Below the pieces are notes generated by a model that saw nothing but the letters and a program-made list of their open reading frames with translations, was not told where the DNA came from and ran no database searches. From the NCBI GenBank assembly GCA_002049455.2, contig KV919303.1, forward strand, positions 1 to 26,367: a stretch of DNA of 26,367 nt, written 5' to 3'. Position 1 is the stretch's first letter; each line of letters opens with the position of its first letter. Both the position numbers and the translations under genes were made by a program. Below, in pieces: positions 18,188 to 26,367 of this stretch. Source of the stretch: Porphyra umbilicalis (taxonomy: Eukaryota > Rhodophyta > Bangiophyceae > Bangiales > Bangiaceae).

Positions 18188-19606
18188 GCCGACGCCGCCG
18201 TCGCCGGGGGCGGGGAGCAACTCCCCGCTCGTCACGGGGCGGTTGTGTGGGCACCCGCTGCTGCCGCCGCCCGCGCGCGTGAGCACCAGCGTCGGCAGTG
18301 CGTGTGGGGGGAGCAGCCGCGCCAGCTCATCCCCCACGCCGAGTGCGGTTGTTGGGGGGGGGGGGGGGGCGCCGCCTCCTCGTCTGTCGGCGTTGGCGGC
18401 GGCGGTCGTGGCGGCGGTGGGGGTGGTGGTGGTAGTGGGGGTGGGGGTGGGGGTGGCGGCGGCGGCGGCGGGCGGCGACCGCCCGCCGACGGCACGTCGG
18501 CCAAGCGCAAGGGCCTCCGCCACTTTGCGGTGCGCGTCTGCCGCAAAGTGGAGGAGAAGGAGCGCACGACGTACAATGAGGTGGCCGACGAGCTCGTGCG
18601 GGAGGAGGGGGAGATTCGGGCGGCCGCCGCCGCCGCCGCAGCGGCGGCGGCGGCGGCGGCCGGGCGGCCGGGCGCCACGTCTGCGGGTGGCGCGTTGCCG
18701 CCCACCCCCCCGCCGCCCCCCCCCCCGCCGTCGTCGGGCCCCCCGTCGCCAGCGTCAACGTCGGCGCCGACGGCGGCGCCGACGGCCAAGGCGGGTGCCC
18801 CCGCCGGCGGTGCGGGCAAGGGCAAGGGCGCCAAAGGCGGCCGCACCGGCAGCCGCCTGGTCGTGGACGAGAAAAACATCCGGCGACGCGTGTATGACAG
18901 CCTCAACGTGCTCATGGCCATGGGCGTCATTGCCAAGTACAAGAAGGAAATCAGCTGGCGGGGGCTGTCGTCGGCAATGGCGGCCGCTCGGGGGGCGGCC
19001 GCGGGCATGGCCGCCGGTGCGGGCGGCGGCGGCAGCGGCGGCGGCGGCGGCGGTGGAGATGTGGACGGCGGCGATGGGGGCGGCGGCGGCGGCGTCGCTG
19101 ACGGTAATGGCGGTGGTGCGGCCGACGACCTCCCCACCCTCCGCGCGGCGGTCGCCCACCGCCGCGCGGTCGCCGCCCACAAGGTCGCGGCGGTGTCGGA
19201 CCTGCAAGCGCAACTCGCGGCCGTGCGGTGCCTGCTGCGGCGCAACGCGGCCGCCGCGTCTGCTGCCGCGGACGGCACCGCCGATGGGGCGGGGATGCCC
19301 GGCGCGGCGGGCTTGGCCCGCCTCGGCGGCGACGGGCGACGGGCGCTCCGCCCGCCGCCCGCCGAGCTCCGCATCCCCGCCCCGTTTGTCATCCTGCGCA
19401 CGGGGCCCGACACGAACATTCAGATGCACACGTGCGCGGCGCATGACCGCGTCGACTTTACGGTCAGCGACCAGTTTATTGTGTACGACGACCGGGAGGT
19501 GGTGCGGATGCTCTTTCGCGACGCGGGGGGGGTGGTCGTGGAGGGTGACGCGGCGGTGGACGGGTTTGTCGAGGTGGGGGGGTATGGGGGGGGGGGGGGG
19601 GGGTGA
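17826..19606 (+). CDS. DP transcription factor (E2F dimerisation partner), frame-shifted at a G16 run
   Basis: DP proteins pair with E2F to bind promoters of S-phase genes in the nucleus. The start ATG 17826 has a purine at -3 and G at +4. Reading is frame +3 to the G16 run at 18354-18369, then +2 to TGA 19604-19606, about 593 aa. Seen: a basic N-terminus (DIKKHRKPRG), long Ala/Gly/Pro linkers, then the winged-helix: KGLRHFAVRVCRKV, TTYNEVADELVREE, and after an ~75-residue Ala/Pro/Gly insert EKNIRRRVYDSLNVLMAMGV and KKEISWRGL. The RRVYD DNA-contact motif is intact, and LNVLMAM is the DP, not E2F, version. A coiled coil (HRRAVAAHKVAAVSDLQAQL) and the DP C-terminal domain (IPAPFVILRTG, FTVSDQFIVYDD, EVVRMLF) follow. 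The Gly tail before the stop is part of a second long G run and may be misread. Confidence 0.88.
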
Positions 19607-20631
19607 TGGACGAGGCGGCGTAGGCGGGCGAGGAGCGGACATCAAAGAGGGGGGGATGAGGACTGCGGGGGGTGTTTTCTTCGTCTTCTTCTGTGCACAG
19701 CGTTCGTTTCTTCCATAGGGCATTTTGTTGTTTGTGCGCGTACGCCCACGTGTGTCTGCCTCTTGTTGGCGAACCTGCCGCTGTGTGTTGTGATCAATGA
19801 TGCGGTCAGTACGCCACGCGCGCCGCCCACGCGCGGCGCACGAGCACCCGCCGGGCAGATCGGCCGACGGCCACCACGAGAAAGGCGAGCGGCGGTCGCG
19901 CCATCCCCCCCCTGGGGCACCGCCATGGCCGCCACGCGCGCGCGCGGGCCACGACAGTGAGGCTGCTTCTTGGGGCACGCCGGTGGCCGCGCCTGGCAGC
20001 GGGCCACACCCGCCATCCACACACGGGCGGTCGTGGAGGCCGCCGAGACACGGCGCCGCGATTCGGCGGGGGAGACAGGGGGGAGGAGGGGCGGGGCCGA
20101 CGCGTCGCCCCCGCCCGTGACGCATCGGCGACGGGTGGCCCGCCCGCGGCGGGGAATTGCAGCCGCACAGGCGGTATGCAAATGGGCGGGCGTGATTGGT
20201 CACTGGCGCGTGTAACGGGGGTTCCCGCCCTTTTTCGGCGGCGGGCGCCGCGCGGGTGGCGCCCCCGACGCCCGATGCGGTCGGCCGGGCCGGTCGGATG
20301 CGGATCAGGCGGCCGAGGCGGTCGAGCCTCGCCCAATCGGAGCGCGCCGCGCGGGCGCGCGCGCGTGCACGACGCGCCGCCCCGCGCTCGGCGCGCGGCG
20401 GCACGATCACGGCCGAGCCTCCCGCCGGGGCCCTCTCGCCAAGACCCCACCGAGACCCCCGCCAAGGCCCCCCCCCATGACCCACGCCCAGACGCTGGTG
20501 CCGCGCAGACCCCCCTCCTCCCAGTCCTTGCCCGCACGCAGGTCAGCCCCGCCAACAGCCCCGCCAACGGCCCCACCACCCTCCCAGCGCCCGCCCACCC
20601 CATCAAGAAAAAAAAAAAAAAAGGCAGCCCC
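19607..20631. other. Convergent intergenic region between DP and OTU genes
   Basis: About 1 kb between two 3' ends. The first part is less GC-rich and is probably the DP 3' UTR. Around 20170-20345 are an ATGCAAAT octamer, ATTGG and CCAAT sequences and GGGCGGG, a promoter-like cluster with no recognised gene attached. A pure A run lies at about 20606-20621, eleven bases beyond the OTU stop codon. Confidence 0.4.
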
Positions 20632-21570
20632 TCACTCGGCCGACACCACCCGGTTGTAGTGCTCCCCCAGCCCATAGTACTTGCGGTGGTAGCTCACGCG
20701 CACGACCCGCCCCGCGTCGGGCGCGCCCATCTCCACCACCGGCAGCCCGACCGCAAACACCTCCACCCGCACGTCGGCGGCGCGGGCAAAGGCGAGCAAC
20801 TCGACTTGGCCACCCCACACCTTCCCCCCCGCCCCCCCGCCCGTGCCGCGGACGCCCGCCACGTAGGCCGCCCAGGCGGCGCCCGCCCCCCCGCCGTCGC
20901 CGCCGCCGCCGCCGCCCCCCCCACCGCCCTCCCCATCGACAAAGGCGGCGTACTCGCCCGGGTCGGCCTCCAACTCGGACGCGACGAGCGCGCGCACCGC
21001 CGCCGCGTCGAGGCCGACGCCCACCCCGACCGCCGCGTACATGCAGTCCCCGTCGGGGGGCACTTGGGCGACGGCCAGCCCGCGCGGCCGCAGCAGGTCC
21101 GTCATGGCCGCGTCCTCCACCTCCCGCGCCGACGCGCCGGCCGCGTCGCGCTCCGCCTCTGCGGCGGCGGCGGCGGCGGCTTCACGCTCGGCCTTTTCGC
21201 GGCGCCGCCGCTTGGCTTTGCTCTCTTTGGGTGGCCCCGCCGACCCATTGCCGGTGCCGGTGCCGGTGCCGGTGCCGCCGCCACCGCCGCCGCCGGTAGC
21301 GTCGCCGCCCGCGCCCGCCGACGCGGCGGGGGGCGCGTCGGGCAAGCCCGCCTCCCGCCGCTCCTCCGCGTGGCGGGCGGTGAGGGCGGCGGTGGCCTCG
21401 GCGGCGGCGGCGGCGACGGCGGCCTTGCCGGCGCGGTCCTTGCGGGGCACACGGGACGCCATGCGCGCGAGGCGGGCGGTGAGCGCCGCCACCTCCGCCT
21501 CGTGGCGGGGGGGGATGGCCGCGGGGGGTTCGGGGGGGGACCCCCCGGGCGAGTCGGGAGGGGTGCTCAT
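20632..21570 (-). CDS. OTU-domain deubiquitinase, OTUD6-like
   Basis: An intact single exon, 312 aa, start ATG 21570 (A at -3). OTU cysteine proteases remove ubiquitin from proteins; OTUD6 relatives act in the cytosol. Seen: an N-terminal coiled coil HEAEVAALTARLARMASRVP plus ARHAEERREAG (residues 23-75), the element that marks the OTUD6 subgroup; a Gly/Thr linker; a basic helix KESKAKRRRREKAERE (115-130); and the OTU domain with DGDCMYAA (catalytic Cys176, Asp173), a Gly/Ala insert, WGGQVELLAFA, and a C-terminal GLGEHYNRV (catalytic-type His304). All residues needed for catalysis are present. No G/C run in it exceeds about eight bases, and it has no phase break. Upstream, ATTGG sequences at about 22006 and 22107 read as CCAAT on this strand. 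Confidence 0.9.
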   Translation of the reverse strand: MSTPPDSPGGSPPEPPAAIPPRHEAEVAALTARLARMASRVPRKDRAGKAAVAAAAAEATAALTARHAEERREAGLPDAPPAASAGAGGDATGGGGGGGTGTGTGTGNGSAGPPKESKAKRRRREKAEREAAAAAAAEAERDAAGASAREVEDAAMTDLLRPRGLAVAQVPPDGDCMYAAVGVGVGLDAAAVRALVASELEADPGEYAAFVDGEGGGGGGGGGGDGGGAGAAWAAYVAGVRGTGGGAGGKVWGGQVELLAFARAADVRVEVFAVGLPVVEMGAPDAGRVVRVSYHRKYYGLGEHYNRVVSAE

Positions 21571-22168
21571 AGTGGCGGGGGGGGGGGAGGGGGGGGACGG
21601 GCAGAGGGCAAGAGTTGCGAGGCGGCGGGCAAAAGGGAAGAGCCGCGAGGCGGCGGGCAGCGGGGAAGCGCCCCGAGGCGGCGCACGTGCACTCCCGGCA
21701 CGGCCACGGGCACAACCAAGAAAAAAAAAAAAAGGGGGCGTCAAGAAGAGGACGAGCAGCAGGCAAGAGCAACGTCAAAAAGGGACTCGGGTGGGCCACC
21801 ACAAAGGCGTGTGGGGAGGTGACGGCGGGAGAAGGGCGGGGGATGGGTCAGGGCGGCGGGTGCAACGTGGTGGACGGTGGCAGCAGCGCGACGCCGACAG
21901 GACGCGGCGGTGCCCGACCGAGCGGGTGACTACCAAACGGCGGCGGCACGGCGACGCCACTTTACAGTACTTTGAGACACCCACCGTCAACTGATCATGT
22001 CACAATTGGAAGCAGTTGACCGATCCACCTTGACAGCTGACGTGACGACATGGGAGATCCCAGTGGCGCGCAGCCGCACGATCGGTGTGGGGTGGCGGCA
22101 AGCCGCCATTGGCACAGTAGTGCTTAAATCGGGGTTGGTTGCAGGCCACGGGCGCATTCGCCGGGTTT
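21571..22168. other. Upstream region of the OTU gene
   Basis: About 600 bp holding the presumed OTU promoter (minus strand). It contains an A run at about 21720-21733 and an 8-bp inverted pair, GTCAACTG (21986) and CAGTTGAC (22013). No gene was recognised. Confidence 0.4.
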
Positions 22169-23204
22169 GGACACCCCTCTCACAGTCTGGAAAGCAGGGT
22201 TGTCAGCGTTTGGTTTGGTTTGCCAAACATGAACGGAATTCAACCTGATTCACTTGAACGCTGGAGCGTTCAGGTTGAACGCAACATGTCAAAGGCCGTA
22301 CTTGTTCTGCGTAATACTTAGTGTGCCACGTTTAATGTAGTTGAGATTGTGCTTCGGGAAGTCGGGTTGTCTGACTCGAGCTCCATCGAGCTTGAGTCGC
22401 CAAGCCGATGTAGCGTGTGCATAGTAGGCCTGCTGCAGTCCCGGCGACAGATCCCTGCTTGCCTGCCACACCACCGCGACACAATGCAAACGACTGGTAC
22501 GAGCCGACGCCGGGGCGACGACGTTGACAACCGCCTGGGCCTCCGCCCAGTAACGGAGACAGGGGGACCAAACAGAAAGGACCAAACACCGATACGTGTA
22601 GACGGAGCGTTGAGGGCGAGTGGATGCTCCGTTGTCTGAGAAGCAGCTTGCTGCACTCCACGCAATCATCCTGGGTGCGACCACGACCCATTCATCCTCC
22701 AGCCACAAAGGCTATGATTCACGCACACGTTGACAGCAGATGAATCGATCTACGTACTCAGCGCCTAGGGTGCTACACGGCCGATTGGCAACAGTTGACA
22801 TGAAGGAGGGTCTGGGAGCAGAACTCTCAGCGCTACTGACCTGTAGGGGGTATGGCAACGAGGCAGTCAGAGCGGCCGCACGGCGCCGAACCACCTGGCT
22901 GATCAATTACAAGTGGTCAACGAAAGCTCCTGTCTGCCCGGGAAATTAATCAGAAATACAACCAAGTCGTCTCTCGTTTGGTTTGGTTCGTCTCTTGAAA
23001 TCAACCTGATTCATCGAACCATCTGTAGATTCAACATGAACTTACAACCCTGCTGGAAAGACGTGTTTCCGATCTTTTCGGCCTGAAGCCTCAACAAACA
23101 CCTCTTTGGAATGTGACACCTTCCAGGAACTTGTCCTTGTAAATAGGAGCGTGAGGCCAGAAAGGTGAGCCACCTGTCATTTCGGTCCTGTGAGAGGGGT
23201 GTCC
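22169..23204. mobile_element. Small inverted-repeat element, interrupted by a hAT-type insertion
   Basis: GGACACCCCTCTCACAG at 22169-22185 recurs inverted and perfect at 23188-23204. Without the 858-bp hAT-type insertion and one target copy the element is only about 170 bp, a MITE-like size. Its own target duplication is not clear. It lies about 240 bp upstream of the permease-family start codon. Confidence 0.6.
22195..23052. mobile_element. Non-autonomous hAT-type element, 858 bp
   Basis: Ends CAGGGTTGT (22195) and ACAACCCTG (to 23052). The flanking CTGGAAAG is duplicated exactly at 22187-22194 and 23053-23060, an 8-bp hAT-type target duplication. Subterminal direct repeats near both ends: GTTTGGTTTGGTT (about 22209, 22977) and TCAACCTGATTCA (about 22241, 23003). 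The interior has no transposase. A hairpin, GACTCGAGCTC with GAGCTTGAGTC, lies at about 22373-22398. The ends resemble those of the 2.94-kb element (YAGGGTTGY), but the interiors do not. Confidence 0.85.
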
Positions 23205-23440
23205 GCAACCTCTTGTGATCCAAATCCGATGAATGACTTCCCGCCCGGTGCGCGCGACGCCGGTGCCCACACTGCTGCGCGGCACCGGTGTCTCCCGACC
23301 CGCCTCCACCGCCGCGCGGTTGTGGTGCTCGCGGTCGCCGCCGCGCGCCGCCCCATTCGACGGGCGTGACCGCCCCGGCGGCGCCCCCTTTTTCCTCTCC
23401 CCTTTCCCCCGCGTCGGCGGCCGCCGCCCCCCCCGCCGCC

Positions 23441-23480
23441 ATGCGCCGACGGCCGCCAGTGGTGGCGTTTGCGCCCGCCG

Positions 23481-23524
<44 letters not shown>

Positions 23525-25343
23525 TCGCGCGCGGCGGCGGCGGCCGCGCGCGCCCCACCCACGGGCCGGCGGCCTCTGCCTGGCGCCCGCCGCGGCGTCA
23601 GGGCGCCGCTCAGCCGCTGCTTGCTGCGGCGGGCGGGGCTCCCCGGCCACACGGGCGGCGGCGGCAGCGGCGGCGGCGGCGGCGCGGCGGCACCGCCCGC
23701 CGCCGCCCGCCCCGCTCGGCCGTGGCGCTCGACGGCGCGGGCGGGGGCAGAGGGCCCGCGCGGTTCCGCGGCGGAGCCGCCCCCCCCCCCCACCGACGCC
23801 CCCGACGCCACCGACGCCGCCGACGCCACCGACGCCACACAACCATTGGCGGCGGCAACGGCGGACGCGCGGGCGGGCAGGGGCAATGGCACCCCCCCCC
23901 CGCCCCCCCCGAGGACGACGATGGGCGCACGCCCGCGCAGCGCGCGCGGCGCGCCTACTCCAACGTCGACCCCGTCTCCTTTGCGCGCACGCCCGGCTCC
24001 CTCCTCGCCGCCGCCGCCATTGTGACGGGCACGACCGTCGGCGCGGGGGTGCTCGCCATGCCCGCCGTCACGGCGTCCTCTGGGTGGGTGCCGACGTCCG
24101 CCGCCCTCGTCGGCGTGTGGGCGGTCGCCGCCGCCGAGGCGCTGCTGCTCGCCGAGGTGGCCGTCAACACGCAGTGCGCGCTCGGCCGCCCGACGGCGGT
24201 GAGCATCCTGTCCATGGCGCGGGCGACGCTTGGCGATCGGGGGGCGGCCGTCACGTCGGGCGCCTACGTGTTGAAATACGCGGCGGTGCTCGTCGCGTAC
24301 GTGGCGCAGGGGGGGACGATTGTTGCCGAGACGGTGGCGCGGCTACCCGGGGGGGGGTGGGGGGGGGGGGTCCCCACGTGGGCGGCCGGCTGTGCGTTTG
24401 CGGCGGCCATGGGCGCCTTTTTGTGGGCGACGCCCGACGCGGTCGTGGCGGCCATCAACAATTGGCTGGTGGCGGCCACGATTGCGCTGTTTGCGGCGCT
24501 GGTGGTGGTGACGGCGGGGGACTTTCAGCCGGCGGCGCTGCTCGGCGAGCGGCACTGGGCGTCGGTGATCCCCGACGCCCTCCCGGTGCTGCTCGTCTCC
24601 CTCACCTACCACAACACCATCCCGTTCTTGTGCTCGTACCTCGAGGGGGACCGCACGAAAATCCGGGTGGCGGTCCTCGGCGGCTCGGCGCTGCCGCTCG
24701 CCATGTTCCTCGTGTGGAACGCGGTCATTTTGGGGAGTGGCGACGTGCAGGCGGCGGTCGCGTCGGCGGCCGCCACCGCCGCTGCGGCTGCCACGGCGGC
24801 GGCGGCGGGCGGCGGCGACGCGGCGGCGGCGGCGGCGGGTGCGGCGGCGGCGGCGGCGGCAGCGTCCGCCCCCCTCTTTGACCCGGTCGCCATGCTCCGC
24901 ACCGGCGGCAACACGACCGGCGCGCTCGTCTCTGGCTTTTCCCTCCTCGCCGTCGTCACGTCGGTCGTTGGCAACGTGACGGGCCTCGTCGACTTTGTCA
25001 ATGACGGCTTCCTCTCCACGCGGCTGTTAACCAACGCGCAGGTGCGGCGCTACTCGTGGGCGGCCTACGCGGTGACGCTCGTGCCGCCCACCGCGATTGC
25101 GGTGGTGTCCCCCGACGCCTTTTTTTGGGCCCTCGACTTGGCGGGCATCTATGGCGTGTCGGTCCTCTTTGGCATCCTGCCCTGTGCCATGGCGTGGCGG
25201 CTGCGGGAGGGGGGGGGGGGCTCGGCGCCCCGTATCCGCCCCTCGTGCCGGGGGGGGGGGCGCTGCTCGCGGCGCTCGCGGCGGGGCCGACGGTGCTCGT
25301 GACGACGGCGCTGGCGTCGCGGCTCGCGGCGCTCTTTTCCTAA
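23441..25343 (+). CDS. Tyrosine/tryptophan permease-family transporter, probably plastid-targeted, frame-shifted at G/C runs
   Basis: This is a member of the hydroxy/aromatic amino-acid permease family (TyrP/Mtr type). ATG 23441 follows GCCGCC. Frame +2 runs to the C runs at 23892-23910, +1 to the G12 run at 25209-25220, then +3 to TAA 25341-25343, about 634 aa. The first ~150 residues are Ala/Arg/Ser/Pro-rich with almost no acids early (MRRRPPVVAFAPAAATAAAA), like a plastid transit peptide. The membrane domain opens with IVTGTTVGAGVLAMPAVT, the family's first-helix signature (about 190-207). About ten more hydrophobic helices follow, with SLTYHNTIPFLCSYLEGD, GNVTGLVDFVNDG and the closing YPPLVPGG before the last helix. 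An Ala/Gly-rich loop of ~50 residues is inserted before PLFDPVAML. Plant homologues lie in the plastid envelope. The substrate is inferred from the family. Confidence 0.85.
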
Positions 25344-25730
25344 GCGCCGGTCGGGCGTGGCAAGGGCGTGGGGGGGGTAGGAAGCGGGGGGAAGGGGGGG
25401 GGGGGAGCCCATGACGGTGGTGGGGAGGGCGGAACCCTTTCTGTTTTTCTACTCGAGCCCCTTCAAAACCAATGCAATGGGCGCACCGGCCGGCGCCCCC
25501 GCGCACGCGTCCCCCCTCGCCGCGCGCAGTGGGGTGCCGTCGGCCGCGGCAGCCCGCCCCCCCGCTTCCCCGGTGCACCCGGTCGGCGTCGCACGGGGTG
25601 GCACCCGCGCCGCGCGCACGCGCCCCCCCGCCGCGGGGGCGGCCGACCGCCCCGGCGGCCGCCGCGCCCGCCGCCGCCCCACCGCCCGCTCCGCCTCACA
25701 CCCGGCCGCGTCGGCGCGACGCCCGCCGCG

Positions 25731-25778
<48 letters not shown>

Positions 25779-26116
25779 ACGCCGCCCGCCACGGCGCGGG
25801 CGCCGCCCCCGCGCGGCCGCGTCGGCGGTGCCCGCACCCCGCCCCGCCGCCTGGCGGCCACCCGCCCGCCGCCGCGCGGGCGCCGTCGGGCGCGTCGACG
25901 GGGGCAGCCGGCACCCACGGGCCGGGGGGCGCGCCGCCGCGGCGGGCGCGCGGCGCGCGGGCGGGCGGGCGGCGGGCCGAGCGGTGCTGGCCGGGGGGGG
26001 GGGGGGGACCGCCACCGGCCCTGCGGGGGGGGGGGGTGGGTGACACGCGCCGCCGGCAGGAGCGACTGGCGGGGCGGGGTGGGGGCGCGCCGCCCGCGGA
26101 CCGCCGTGGCGCAGGC
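25344..26116. other. Very GC-rich intergenic region
   Basis: It contains the permease 3' flank, G runs, the (CCG)15 tract and further CG-rich low-complexity sequence. An open frame from ATG 25476 starts MGAPAGAPAHASPLAARSG, which could pass for a targeting peptide, but it leads only into low-complexity sequence and is not called a gene. Confidence 0.4.
25732..25776 (+). repeat. (CCG)15 microsatellite
   Basis: An uninterrupted run of fifteen CCG units in the GC-rich intergenic region. Confidence 0.9.
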
Positions 26117-26150
26117 CTAGCGCCCACCGTCGGGCGGCGCGTCCGCGTCT

Positions 26151-26188
<38 letters not shown>

Positions 26189-26367
26189 CGCCGCGCCGCT
26201 GTCGGCCGCCGGCGGGGTTACTGGGTCACTGGCGCGTGGGGTCCCCCCCCCCCCCCCCCCCCGCGACGCGACCGCCGCGACGACCGCCGCGACAATCACG
26301 TCGGGCGGGGCCATCCCCCCCACGCCCACATCCCCACACGCCAAGCGCTTGGCCACGGGCGGCACGC
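26117..26367 (-). CDS. Possible C-terminal end of an unrecognised gene, 5' part outside window
   Basis: An open frame enters from the window edge and stops at TAG 26117-26119. It reads PPVAKRLACGDVGVGG, then PPDVIVAAVVAAVASR (an amphipathic or hydrophobic helix), a Gly run encoded by the C20 tract at 26243-26262, PVTPPAADSG, and an Ala tract. The composition resembles real C-termini in this window, but there is no family match, and any protein length upstream is unseen. The C20 tract also makes the frame uncertain. Confidence 0.25.
26151..26187 (+). repeat. (GCC)12 microsatellite
   Basis: Twelve GCC units. On the minus strand they encode the Ala tract of the possible C-terminal gene end. Confidence 0.85.

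Noticed and set aside
25476..26040. A possible gene starting MGAPAGAPAHASPLAARSG with a targeting-like N-terminus
   Set aside because: It continues only into Arg/Pro/Ala low complexity and the (CCG)15 tract, with no folded domain.
1..26367. CRISPR arrays, rRNA or tRNA genes
   Set aside because: No regular spacer-repeat arrays, no recognisable rRNA segments, and no tRNA T-arm sequence in a cloverleaf context were seen by eye on either strand.

Overview
This window is nuclear DNA of a eukaryote. The evidence is two spliceosomal introns (GT...AG with CTGAC branch-like sites), isolated genes with good ATG contexts instead of operons, a DP-family cell-cycle transcription factor, an OTU deubiquitinase, and DNA transposons with target-site duplications. 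Genes are extremely GC-rich, with long Ala, Gly and Pro tracts and poly-G/poly-C runs, while the transposon interiors are much less GC-rich. One gene looks like a plastid-targeted aromatic amino-acid carrier, which suggests a photosynthetic organism. A GC-rich red alga of the Porphyra/Pyropia type fits best, but this is inference.

Layout. 1-2.2 kb: two short-chain dehydrogenase/reductase genes, converging. 3.2-5.1 kb: a type II membrane glycosyltransferase-like gene, broken by phase shifts at poly-C runs. 5.2-14.4 kb: a repeat nest. It holds two full copies of a ~0.68-kb repeat (A1, A2) and remains of a larger relative (A3). A3 carries two overlapping reading frames that look like a non-LTR retroelement: a gag-like ORF1, then an ORF2 with a Cys/His region and the segment that normally precedes a reverse transcriptase. 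A 1.34-kb terminal-inverted-repeat element with its own intron-containing gene sits inside ORF2, a 440-bp inverted-repeat element ends ORF2, and a 2.94-kb hAT-type element with an 8-bp target duplication sits inside the A3 tail. 14.4-17.8 kb: no convincing gene, but a 75-bp near-palindrome and a G-rich minisatellite.

17.8-19.6 kb: a DP (E2F dimerisation partner) gene. 20.6-21.6 kb: an OTUD6-type deubiquitinase on the minus strand, converging on DP. 22.2-23.2 kb: an 858-bp hAT-type element with a perfect 8-bp duplication, nested in a ~170-bp inverted-repeat element. 23.4-25.3 kb: the tyrosine/tryptophan permease-family gene. 26.1 kb to the end: possibly the 3' end of a minus-strand gene.

The host genes do not form a pathway. 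The main signals are the dated nest of mobile elements and a systematic pattern: wherever a gene loses frame at a G or C run, the shift is in the same (-1) sense. That pattern points either to one-base under-calling of homopolymers in the assembly or, less likely, to real slippage.
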